From NCBI GenBank assembly GCA_016839635.1, contig JAEOTV010000155.1, positions 1 to 12,158 on the forward strand: a stretch of DNA of 12,158 nucleotides. Direction: 5' to 3'. The notes beneath the pieces are model-generated. The model was not told where the DNA came from. It saw nothing but the letters and a program-made list of their open reading frames with translations, and did not search any database. This DNA is from Promethearchaeota archaeon. GTDB taxonomy: Archaea; Asgardarchaeota; Lokiarchaeia; Sigynarchaeales; SOKP01. Positions 1 to 6,035 of the stretch are shown here, one piece after another; the first letter of the stretch is position 1, and each line of letters opens with the position of its first letter. Both the position numbers and the translations under genes were made by a program.

Positions 1-456
1 ATAGAAAGATTTTGCTAAATCAATTATCTGATCCTTCATCGATTTATTATTTATTTCCCTATAAATCCATTGTAATGAAGAAATTGAGATAATTGCATCA
101 AAAATATGCGGTTTAAAAGGTGGAAAACACATATCTGAAGCAATAGGATTCAAATTTTTTATATCGTAATATTTTAAGAACTCTGATATAATATCAATAG
201 CCACAGTTTTATATCCTATTTCATTTAAATATGCAGCTGTAAATCCGGGACCGGTACCGGCATCCAAAATAAGAGCATCTTTTTCACTAAGATTTAAAAT
301 CTCCAATGCTCGGATTGTAATTTTTTCTTGTATTTTCATAATACTTTTAGAGGTAGCATATTGTTCTAGGATTTCTCCTCTAAAGTAGTCTGAAGGTTTG
401 TTATAGATTTCTTCTGGTCTTTTTCTTTTTATGTTAAAATTATAATTATCGCTCAA
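1..456 (-). CDS. Bud23-like rRNA (guanine-N7) methyltransferase, 3' end cut by window edge
   Basis: The visible 152 residues form the N-terminal half of a SAM-dependent methyltransferase that resembles eukaryotic Bud23/WBSCR22, which makes m7G in the small-subunit rRNA together with Trm112. What I see: an N-terminal RPEEIYN segment, the IQEKITIRALEILNL helix, SAM motif I as LDAGTGPGF, an acidic end of strand 2 (AIDI), and the signature FDAIISISSLQW; each has a direct counterpart in Bud23. An in-frame TAG lies two codons upstream of the TTG at 454-456 and no ATG precedes the conserved RPE segment, so TTG is the chosen start. No Shine-Dalgarno site is visible. The gene is divergent from eS25, which fits a ribosome role. 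The C-terminal half is outside the window, so substrate and Trm112 binding cannot be judged. It could be another rRNA methyltransferase of the same superfamily. Confidence 0.8.
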   Translation of the reverse strand, partial: MSDNYNFNIKRKRPEEIYNKPSDYFRGEILEQYATSKSIMKIQEKITIRALEILNLSEKDALILDAGTGPGFTAAYLNEIGYKTVAIDIISEFLKYYDIKNLNPIASDMCFPPFKPHIFDAIISISSLQWIYREINNKSMKDQIIDLAKSFY

Positions 457-538
457 ATTCTATTGAGTTTGAATATTTTAATTAGCTAATAAACCTAGAA
501 ATCTAATGTTTACTATTAAATCAAAAATTTTATTAAAT

Positions 539-552
539 TTTAAATATTTATA
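539..552 (+). promoter_or_regulatory. TATA-like box upstream of eS25
   Basis: An A/T run centred on TTTAAATATTTATAAT lies about 55 nt before the eS25 start. That would put the transcription start near 575 and give a leader of about 30 nt with no Shine-Dalgarno site. The whole spacer is AT-rich, so the exact box is uncertain. Confidence 0.35.
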
Positions 553-604
553 ATTTCATTCAGCTTATATTTTCTATACTTTAATTAATTATTTGTGAAT
601 AAAG

Positions 605-904
605 ATGTCAGAAAAGGAAGAAAAGCAAATTGTCAGAAAAGGCACTCTAAATCTAAGAAGAAAATATGGAAGAACTAAGCAAATTAATGTTGTAGAGAGA
701 GATGCTTTTATTCCAAAATCGCTTGAAAAAGAAATAAAGGAATCAATCTTAAAGAAAAAAACGATTTTAGCTACAGATATTGCTCTTAGATATGATATTA
801 GAGTTTCCACAGCAAAAAATCTTTTAAAACAATACGAAGAAGAAGGTTTGATTAAATTAATTGATCCCTCTTTAAAACTGAAAATATATGTTCCATCGAA
901 ATAA
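605..904 (+). CDS. rps25e: Small-subunit ribosomal protein eS25 (S25e)
   Basis: This 99-residue protein matches archaeal eS25, which sits in the head of the small ribosomal subunit. Residues 1-30 are a Lys/Arg-rich tail. Residues about 37-97 form the winged helix: a helix with IPKSLEKEIKESI, the turn ILATDIALRYDIRVSTAK, the recognition-type helix NLLKQYEEEGLIKL, and a wing strand LKIYVPS. Human eS25 has the equivalent [22 protein letters not shown] and GLIKLV segments. The length is normal for archaea. The ATG has no clear Shine-Dalgarno site, so a short or leaderless mRNA is likely. It is divergent from the Bud23-like gene and is followed by a terminator-like hairpin and then tRNA-Ser. The presence of eS25 argues for a TACK/Asgard host. 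Confidence 0.93.
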   Translation: MSEKEEKQIVRKGTLNLRRKYGRTKQINVVERDAFIPKSLEKEIKESILKKKTILATDIALRYDIRVSTAKNLLKQYEEEGLIKLIDPSLKLKIYVPSK

Positions 905-916
905 GTTTTAGGAACA

Positions 917-941
917 TACTTTGGTAAAGTACTTATTTTTT
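917..941 (+). terminator. Hairpin plus T6 tract after eS25
   Basis: TACTTT (917-922) and AAAGTA (926-931) make a perfect 6-bp stem with a GGT loop, 12 nt after the eS25 stop. A run of six T (936-941) follows. Archaea terminate mainly at U-runs, so the T6 may matter more than the stem. Confidence 0.5.
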
Positions 942-984
942 GATTTTAGTGTATTAAAAAAGAAATAAATTTATACTTATCATA

Positions 985-995
985 TTTTAAATTTA
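985..995 (+). promoter_or_regulatory. TATA-like box for tRNA-Ser
   Basis: TTTTAAATTT lies about 25-33 nt before the first base of the tRNA, the usual distance for an archaeal stable-RNA promoter. A second A/T stretch at 1001-1009 would start transcription inside the tRNA and is less likely. Confidence 0.4.
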
Positions 996-1017
996 TTAGA
1001 TTATAAATAGTACATAT

Positions 1018-1122
1018 GCAGCTGTAGCCTAGATGGTAAGACGCCGGCTTCGAGTGTTTATTCCTGTGATCGAGAAAGCCGGTGCGCGAAAGCGCTCGGG
1101 GGTTCAAATCCCTCCAGCTGCG
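1018..1122 (+). tRNA. tRNA-Ser(CGA), intron-containing
   Basis: Acceptor strands GCAGCTG (1018-1024) and CAGCTGC (1115-1121) pair perfectly, and the discriminator base is G (1122), as usual for archaeal serine tRNA. The anticodon stem is CCGGC (1044-1048) with GCCGG (1078-1082); loop TT, then anticodon CGA at 1051-1053, reading UCG. A long variable arm, GCGC-GAAA-GCGC, marks a class II tRNA and excludes Ala or Arg readings. The T-arm is GGGGG-TTCAAAT-CCCTC with one G-U pair. CCA is not encoded. The mature length is 83 nt before CCA addition. The D-stem GCC/GAC has an odd central C-A opposition. The 3' end lies only 13 nt from the stop codon of the convergent GTPase gene. Confidence 0.93.
1055..1076 (+). 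other. 22-nt tRNA intron at canonical position 37/38
   Basis: The anticodon stem halves are separated by 29 nt, 22 more than a 7-nt loop. Placing the junction after G37 (1054) and before A38 (1077) gives a bulge-helix-bulge: TTCG (1049-1052) pairs with CGAG (1071-1074), flanked by the three-base bulges AGT and AAA. This is the substrate form for archaeal tRNA splicing endonuclease. The inner helix is weak (G-U and U-A pairs only). Confidence 0.85.
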
Positions 1123-1135
1123 CTTTTACTAAAAA

Positions 1136-2047
1136 TTATTGAATTATTTGTAAAATAAGATTCTCCATTTGAGGTTTTGCAGCTTCAATCTTATCTAATA
1201 TTGACACGGTTTTTTGTAAATCTTCATCTTCTTCAATAATAAATAATAAATAAAAATCTAGATTCCCAAATTGGAGAACTTCAATTATACCTGAAAATCT
1301 TTCTCCGCTTTCAAAAGTATCAGAAAATTCAAGTAAGTTTCTATTTTCTCCAACCACTCGCTTTTGTAGTTCAATATATTTTTCATAGATTTTCAATTTC
1401 TCTATCAATTGAAGGTGTGGTCTATACCATTCTCCAACTGTCACACCTCGAGAATCAAATAATGCCATTAAAATAGAGTTATAGTTTCTGCCAATTTCTG
1501 CGAATAATTGTGAAACCATCTCCATCTTTTCGAATAACATGGATAACCCACTTGAAAAGGCGTCCATGATTGATTTAATATCAAATATTGTTGTCTCAAA
1601 GAAAAATATATCAAAATCATTAGAGTATCTGGTTAATGCTTGTTTTAAAGTGAGGATTCTTTTATTAATTTGTACATCATCTACGAGTTCAGGATCAAAC
1701 TTATGAAAAAGAATGCAGATTGGAACGTAAACTTGTTCTTCCTTGAAAAAAAGTAATACTTCTTCTAAATAATCAATCGATTCTATATACCGATTAAAAT
1801 CCTGAGCATCTATCACGTAGAACATTAAATCTGTTCCACTAAGATATTTCTCAGGATGCTTTAAGTATTCTTCTCTATATTGTTTTTGACCTCCAAAATC
1901 CATTCTGGCAAATTCAATACCTAAAAATTTAAAAGTATCACGGGCGATTCTTCTTGTTGGTGTTAATCTAGCTACTTCTTCCTCAAAACCAAAACGTCTA
2001 GTAATAGCTGTTATAATACTCGTTTTACCAGCATTATCTAAGCCCAT
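1136..2047 (-). CDS. Rag/Gtr-like small GTPase with C-terminal extra domain (5' end disrupted)
   Basis: This is a Ras-superfamily GTPase of the Rag/Gtr-Arf-like type. Motifs (numbered from the ATG at 2047): P-loop GLDNAGKTS 2-10, switch-I PTR 30-32, DFGGQ 50-54, and G4 HKFD 115-118. The HKxD form instead of NKxD is typical of Rag/Gtr, and GGQ rather than AGQ is shared by Rag and Arf. Residues from about 175 to 303 form a second domain with alternating strands and helices, probably roadblock/longin-like as in Rag proteins; this is an inference. The ATG at 2047 sits directly on the P-loop, so the first strand of the G fold would be missing. The in-frame codons just upstream read TTRKLGI, which restores that strand, but they follow a TGA and have no start in frame. 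The natural start is probably 2085, reached by a one-base shift at a T6 run. The gene is paralogous to the GTPase at 10091-11056. The partner and membrane site are unknown. Confidence 0.85.
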   Translation of the reverse strand: MGLDNAGKTSIITAITRRFGFEEEVARLTPTRRIARDTFKFLGIEFARMDFGGQKQYREEYLKHPEKYLSGTDLMFYVIDAQDFNRYIESIDYLEEVLLFFKEEQVYVPICILFHKFDPELVDDVQINKRILTLKQALTRYSNDFDIFFFETTIFDIKSIMDAFSSGLSMLFEKMEMVSQLFAEIGRNYNSILMALFDSRGVTVGEWYRPHLQLIEKLKIYEKYIELQKRVVGENRNLLEFSDTFESGERFSGIIEVLQFGNLDFYLLFIIEEDEDLQKTVSILDKIEAAKPQMENLILQIIQ

Positions 2048-2085
2048 GATACCTAATTTCCTTGTCGTAAAAAATCACCAAACAT
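2048..2085 (-). other. Out-of-frame N-terminal segment of the GTPase, with T-TTT-TTA slippery heptamer
   Basis: An ATG at 2083-2085 opens MFGDFL and then stops at TAG (2053-2055). The heptamer T-TTT-TTA (2068-2074) lies in the X-XXY-YYZ register of that frame. A -1 shift there continues as TTRKLGI into the GTPase frame and yields a complete first strand, as in the paralog (TYKILFTGLDGAGKTS). One missing T in a T7 run would look the same. Upstream is only A/T-rich sequence with no Shine-Dalgarno site. Confidence 0.6.
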
Positions 2086-2216
2086 ATGATATATTTTTTT
2101 TAATGATATGTCTTCTAAAATATTCAATATTAAGAACTATTAATAAATAATCACTTTTCGTAAGGAATTAATGATGCTTTTATTATTTAAGCTTAATGTT
2201 TGAAAACCCGAAATTT

Positions 2217-2498
2217 TCAACCCCCAGCTAAAGCGTAAGATAAGTAGAGCTCATCTCCATCTTTAAGGAGGGTTTTATAGTTTTTCAGATATTTTATATT
2301 CCTACCATTTAATAGAATTAGGATTTGAGAATTAAACTCTTTCTTATTTTTATCAAAGAGTTCATTATCGAGTTTCTCTTTATTTTCGCTTAAAAACTGA
2401 GAGATTATATCTCTAACGGTTTTACCTTCATAGATTATATATTTCTTATCAATTCTAAGCTGAAAAATATTTAATAGGTTAAGTTTCACTTTAGCCAT
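2217..2498 (-). CDS. MoaD/ThiS/Urm1-like ubiquitin-fold protein ending in Gly-Gly
   Basis: This 93-residue beta-grasp protein resembles MoaD, archaeal SAMPs and Urm1. In these families an E1-like enzyme activates the C-terminal Gly-Gly, which then carries sulfur (for molybdopterin or tRNA thiolation) or is attached to proteins. Visible features: strand 1 VKLNLLNIFQLRI, EGKTVRDIISQFL helix start, ILILLNGRNI strand, a LKDGDELYLSYALAGG ending; the L-x-DGDE-x-x-x-x-x-x-x-GG pattern is the family signature. Length fits MoaD/SAMP. No E1-like, MoaE or cofactor gene is nearby, so metabolic sulfur carriage and protein modification cannot be told apart. It lies alone between the GTPase and the end of the acyltransferase operon, 133 nt downstream of the latter, with its own TATA-like stretch at about 2541-2553. 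Confidence 0.85.
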   Translation of the reverse strand: MAKVKLNLLNIFQLRIDKKYIIYEGKTVRDIISQFLSENKEKLDNELFDKNKKEFNSQILILLNGRNIKYLKNYKTLLKDGDELYLSYALAGG

Positions 2499-2631
2499 AA
2501 AAATGTCATTTCTCTGATGTCTATTATTAAATTAATATGATTAAAAATAAATCCTTATTAAGGTTATTTTTTATTAAATATAGCGCTTGAATTGAACCTA
2601 GTGAAGCCCTCTATAACCTTATTAATTCTTA

Positions 2632-4227
2632 TTATATAAAAATAGTGATATTATAATTACCAACTGTTTTTACTAAATCCGTTTTTAAATCATGCTCTCT
2701 TACTACAACATTGCCTTTTTTATAAATATCGATTTCAATAAATGTTTCATCAAAACGTTCTGGATTAATATTTCCACCATTAGAAAAGATGGTATGATCG
2801 ATTTTTACATTAAATGAAATACTGGGTGAACCATTTAAACAAAGATCAATTTGTGAACGGGCAAATTGAGAAAGTACGTCTCCTGAATCTATTAATTCCG
2901 TCCGCCATACACTTAAAGGAGTAGGAATTAAACTATGAAAACAACATACTCCGAAGATCTTTTGATGACTAAGAGATAAGACTTTTTCTATAAAACGGTT
3001 CATTCTCTTTCTTCCAATAAAACCTTCAGTTGAATCCCGAGTAGTAGAATTTAATCCTTGAAAGTATAATTTATCATTTTCATATAATGGATCAAATTCG
3101 CCGAAATATTGCTTCCAATATTCCCAAGCGGGCGGTTTTGAGTCTGTATATCCTGGAACAACTAAATATGGATATTCTAGCTTACTGATCTTTTCTTTCG
3201 CGATTCTAAATTCTTCTTTATAACTATTTTGAGTCACATTTCCTACATGAGCAACTAGATCGACATCTTCTATTCTATTTATTCGCTCGATAGCCTTATC
3301 CAGATTAGTAATCTTATTTTCTGATTCTTCATTGATTAAAGAATGAGAGAACTGAATAAACTTACAAATCGGTTTTTGATCTTTTTCTAAATCCAACGGA
3401 AGATAATAATTAACATTTCGATGAATTTCACTTTTAGCATTTGAGTCTAATATTGGAATTATCTTAAAAGTAAGATTGTTCTGGTCTATATCAATAATCG
3501 AGTAAGTAAACAAATCTCGATATCTTGTTTTATTACAACAAAATGTTCCTGCATTAAATATAAATAAATCTTTATCACTACTACTCACAGTATATAAATT
3601 AGAAGTATGTCTATGCCCATTTAACACTAAATCTGCTTTTGCATCCAAAAGCATTTTAAGCATATCTCCTGAATCATCAATAGCAGATCTCTCTTTTCCT
3701 GTATTTGGAATAGGGATAAGTTGATGATGAAAACATACAACCTTAAATTTGTTTTCTCGTTCTGGCTTTTCTAATCTCTTTCTTACAGCTTCAATTACAT
3801 TATGATGAATTATCCCTCCAGGTAGGTCTGGCTTAGTGCTATCTATTCCAATGATATATAATTCTTCATCTTCATATTCATAATGCCTTCTGCCGATCAT
3901 TTCCTCAAACAAAAGATATCCAACATTCATAGCATCATGATTTCCAATTAAAATCATTAGTGGGCATTTAGAAATTGGATTAAACTTCTTAAATTGCTCC
4001 ATAGCGTATTCATATTCTAAAAGAGTGCCACTATGGGTAATATCTCCAAGATGTAAATACAGATCTACTTTGTTTATCTTATTTATTTTCTGTATACCTA
4101 AATTAAAGGCATGAAGATTAAATGGCCCCCTAGCACGAGTGATATGAGTATCTGAAACGATAACTATTCTTTTCTTGGATATTTTTCCTTTTTCCGAATT
4201 TAATTTAACACTTTTTTCAGAGATCAT
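2632..4227 (-). CDS. Tandem calcineurin-like phosphoesterase: active N-domain, degenerate C-domain
   Basis: This 531-residue protein carries two copies of the calcineurin-like metallophosphoesterase fold. Domain 1 (about 20-260) has every metal and phosphate ligand motif: SDTH 25-28, GDITHSG 61-67, GNHD 95-98, FHH 166-168, GHRH 204-207. It should hydrolyse a phosphomonoester or diester with two metal ions; the substrate is not predictable. Domain 2 (about 286-515) keeps the framework, for example FHSLIPTP against FHHQLIPIP and IDSGDVLSQFA against DDSGDMLKMLL. Its ligand motifs have decayed: FSHS, GNVTQNS, PGYTD, FHS, NGSPS. It is likely a non-catalytic copy. No signal peptide or membrane segment is seen, so a cytosolic location is likely. 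The gene starts 6 nt after the stop of the second acyltransferase, so it is the last gene of that operon. Family membership is firm; biological role is unknown. Confidence 0.9.
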   Translation of the reverse strand: MISEKSVKLNSEKGKISKKRIVIVSDTHITRARGPFNLHAFNLGIQKINKINKVDLYLHLGDITHSGTLLEYEYAMEQFKKFNPISKCPLMILIGNHDAMNVGYLLFEEMIGRRHYEYEDEELYIIGIDSTKPDLPGGIIHHNVIEAVRKRLEKPERENKFKVVCFHHQLIPIPNTGKERSAIDDSGDMLKMLLDAKADLVLNGHRHTSNLYTVSSSDKDLFIFNAGTFCCNKTRYRDLFTYSIIDIDQNNLTFKIIPILDSNAKSEIHRNVNYYLPLDLEKDQKPICKFIQFSHSLINEESENKITNLDKAIERINRIEDVDLVAHVGNVTQNSYKEEFRIAKEKISKLEYPYLVVPGYTDSKPPAWEYWKQYFGEFDPLYENDKLYFQGLNSTTRDSTEGFIGRKRMNRFIEKVLSLSHQKIFGVCCFHSLIPTPLSVWRTELIDSGDVLSQFARSQIDLCLNGSPSISFNVKIDHTIFSNGGNINPERFDETFIEIDIYKKGNVVVREHDLKTDLVKTVGNYNITIFI

Positions 4228-4233
4228 ATTCTT

Positions 4234-4971
4234 CTATTTTTCTTTTAATTTTGCGGGATGCCCTATATATATTGACTTTTCTTGTAAAACTTGATTGAAT
4301 TCTGTATAAGAATGAGCAGATAATTTAGTGTCGCGTTTTATATAAGTTCCTGGGAGCAATACACATTTAGCTCCAATTAGAACATCATCTTCTATAAGAA
4401 TTTTCTTTAAAACAAATTTATCCTGTTCAATCCCAAAACTCAATATATTACTATTCATTCCTATAATAACATTTTTACCTATAGATACAAATTCAGAGGA
4501 TATCCAACAATTATCGTGGATTCCATGTTTTCCTATTTTTACTCCAAAAAATCGAAGGATAAATCGATTTTTTAACCATGGAAATGGATTCGAAGCACCA
4601 ATAAAAAGTGGCCATTTTTTTACAATATTTCTCAAATTCCAATAAAGATAATCCTTATCTTTGACGTTTCTATTAAATAATCCTTCCTTTGGTGGATAAA
4701 TTAGTTTTAATATAGTTAAAATCAAGACAGAAAACAAAATCGCACTTAACTGTAATATATGAATTAAAATCAAGATATTAAAAGGAAATAAAAAAATAAA
4801 CCACATAAATAATCCTTCTCTCCAAAGGAAGGTAGCATAAATCCATTCAAATAACATACACGGTATAAAACTTGAAATAATTGTAATAAAATACAGATAT
4901 AGATATTTACTTCTCAGTCTCTCATCTATAGGAGTTGGAGAATCTCCTTTTAAACTTGCTGGTTGAAACAT
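4234..4971 (-). CDS. Membrane-anchored left-handed beta-helix acyltransferase-like protein, catalytic-type His missing
   Basis: This 245-residue protein is a paralog of the one at 4975-5841. Residues about 25-47, 54-72 and 72-92 are hydrophobic membrane segments. A linker YPPKEGLF (92-99) leads to a cytosolic domain of hexapeptide turns (about 140-240: VKIGKHG, VSIGKNVIIG, ILIEDDVLIG). The layout resembles the C-terminal part of Pls/PosA-type proteins, where membrane helices precede hexapeptide repeats. Acyl transfer in this group depends on a His in a motif like THLFED. The paralog has SHLIYQDK there, but this protein has SFGIEQDK (178-185), so His is replaced by Phe. It may be inactive, regulatory, or a partner subunit. 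The start ATG is 3 nt after the upstream stop, with GGAGG at 4985-4989 upstream. This indicates translational linkage in one operon. Confidence 0.78.
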   Translation of the reverse strand: MFQPASLKGDSPTPIDERLRSKYLYLYFITIISSFIPCMLFEWIYATFLWREGLFMWFIFLFPFNILILIHILQLSAILFSVLILTILKLIYPPKEGLFNRNVKDKDYLYWNLRNIVKKWPLFIGASNPFPWLKNRFILRFFGVKIGKHGIHDNCWISSEFVSIGKNVIIGMNSNILSFGIEQDKFVLKKILIEDDVLIGAKCVLLPGTYIKRDTKLSAHSYTEFNQVLQEKSIYIGHPAKLKEK

Positions 4972-4974
4972 CTT

Positions 4975-5841
4975 TTATTTATTTCCTCCTTTCGAACTCT
5001 TTTCATTGAGATCATTACTATCTAACGACCCCGATTTTATTCTTTCAGCCTTTTTTTGAGCTTCTTCGACTGATTGAATCGGTAATGTCATACTTACCGG
5101 GATCCCTACATGAATTAAATCCCCCTCTAAATTTTGGTTTACCCAAGTATAGCTGTTTACACCCAAAACTGCCCCGTCTTGGAGTATCGTCCCAGGACTT
5201 ATTATTGTATGAGGACCAACAATACAAGCTTTTCCTATTTTTACTTTTTTGATAATAATTTTATCTTGATAAATTAAATGTGAAAAGATACAAATGTTAA
5301 GTGAAGTCATTGTAAAATCTCCTATTTCAATTAATTCTGGATCTATATATCCTTCATAAGCAACCACATTCTTTCCTATATGAACCCCAAGAAAACGATA
5401 CACAAAAATATCCGACCATGGTAAAGGTAGAGCCCTTGCTAACCAAATTGGAAAATATGCGGTCCAAAATCTTCGATGGGTATACTTCCACGCTTTACTA
5501 CCTCTTTCAAATATACCTTCTTGCGGGGGATGCAATTTGTTTAAAAATTTGAAAATTACTGTTGAGAATAAAATAATAGAAAATGCAAATAAAAGAAGAT
5601 TGCCATAAATATTCAACGGAAGGAGAAACCACTCCCACCACTGACCAATTAAAAGAAATGGTAAGAATCTGTCCCCTGTGAGAAGATAATATAGATCATT
5701 ATAGAACCATATATTGATTATTATAATAATTAAGCATCCAACTAAAAATTGGAGAATCATAATTAGTGTATAAGGTGTTTTATATACTCCTGAAGTGGAA
5801 ATGTATTCAATTTTGAATTTTGAATCATCTGTGGTTTCCAT
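4975..5841 (-). CDS. Membrane-anchored left-handed beta-helix acyltransferase
   Basis: This 288-residue protein is the first gene of the operon. Hydrophobic stretches at about 24-47, 59-76 and 78-98 should span the membrane. A HPPQEGIFERG linker (104-113) follows, then hexapeptide turns from about 150 to 250 (VHIGKNV, IEIGDFT, VKIGKACIVGP, ISPGTILQDGAVLG). The SHLIYQDK motif (187-194) supplies the His that acts as general base in this fold, so I expect transfer of an acyl group from CoA or a carrier to a lipid or glycan acceptor. The architecture resembles the C-terminal part of Pls/PosA-type proteins. The tail (255-288) is charged and probably disordered. A Shine-Dalgarno-like AAGGAGAAAGG lies 8 nt upstream of the ATG. 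The acceptor is unknown. Confidence 0.82.
   Translation of the reverse strand: METTDDSKFKIEYISTSGVYKTPYTLIMILQFLVGCLIIIIINIWFYNDLYYLLTGDRFLPFLLIGQWWEWFLLPLNIYGNLLLFAFSIILFSTVIFKFLNKLHPPQEGIFERGSKAWKYTHRRFWTAYFPIWLARALPLPWSDIFVYRFLGVHIGKNVVAYEGYIDPELIEIGDFTMTSLNICIFSHLIYQDKIIIKKVKIGKACIVGPHTIISPGTILQDGAVLGVNSYTWVNQNLEGDLIHVGIPVSMTLPIQSVEEAQKKAERIKSGSLDSNDLNEKSSKGGNK
4985..4989 (-). promoter_or_regulatory. Shine-Dalgarno site GGAGG for the second acyltransferase
   Basis: On the minus strand GGAGG sits 13 nt before the ATG at 4971, inside the last codons of the upstream gene. Spacing is slightly long. It shows that this organism does use Shine-Dalgarno sites within operons. Confidence 0.6.
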
Positions 5842-5847
5842 ATAAAT

Positions 5848-5860
5848 AACCTTTCTCCTT
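5848..5860 (-). promoter_or_regulatory. Shine-Dalgarno region of the first acyltransferase
   Basis: AAGGAGAAAGGTT on the minus strand offers two overlapping Shine-Dalgarno cores (AAGGAG and AAAGG), the nearer one 8 nt before the ATG at 5841. This supports that start and makes it the first translated gene of the operon. Confidence 0.55.
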
Positions 5861-5969
5861 TATTGATTTCTTTATAATATATTATAATTTTGAAAATAAT
5901 TAAATCATGATACTGAATTTGGCAAAATGATACCTAAAAGTAAAAATAATTAAAAACTTAATACACTAT

Positions 5970-5982
5970 GATTTATATATTA
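5970..5982 (+). promoter_or_regulatory. TATA-like box for the coiled-coil gene
   Basis: ATTTATATAT lies about 58 nt before the ATG at 6036, predicting a leader of about 33 nt. The spacer 5842-6035 is shared with the divergent acyltransferase operon, whose own TATA-like stretch is probably around 5893-5907. Confidence 0.4.
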
Positions 5983-6035
5983 TTAATAAAATTAATTCAT
6001 AAAATCAATACAAAATAAAAATCAAGGTTGACGAA

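Noticed and set aside
589..810. Open frame of 73 codons antisense to eS25
   Set aside because: It lies opposite a clear ribosomal protein gene and has a hydrophobic, low-complexity product with no recognisable motif.
1018..1122. Reading the RNA as tRNA-Ala or tRNA-Arg
   Set aside because: The long GCGC/GCGC variable arm, G discriminator and CGA anticodon after intron removal fit only class II tRNA-Ser.
2076..2078. GTG as alternative start of the first GTPase
   Set aside because: It is out of frame with the GTPase as written; it would be in frame only if the T run were five long, which is less likely than the ATG at 2085 with a -1 shift.
2559..2621. Inverted repeat TAAGGTTAT / ATAACCTTA with a 45-nt spacer downstream of the phosphoesterase gene
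   Set aside because: Nine AT-rich base pairs over a long loop can arise by chance, and no T-run or second copy supports a terminator or operator.
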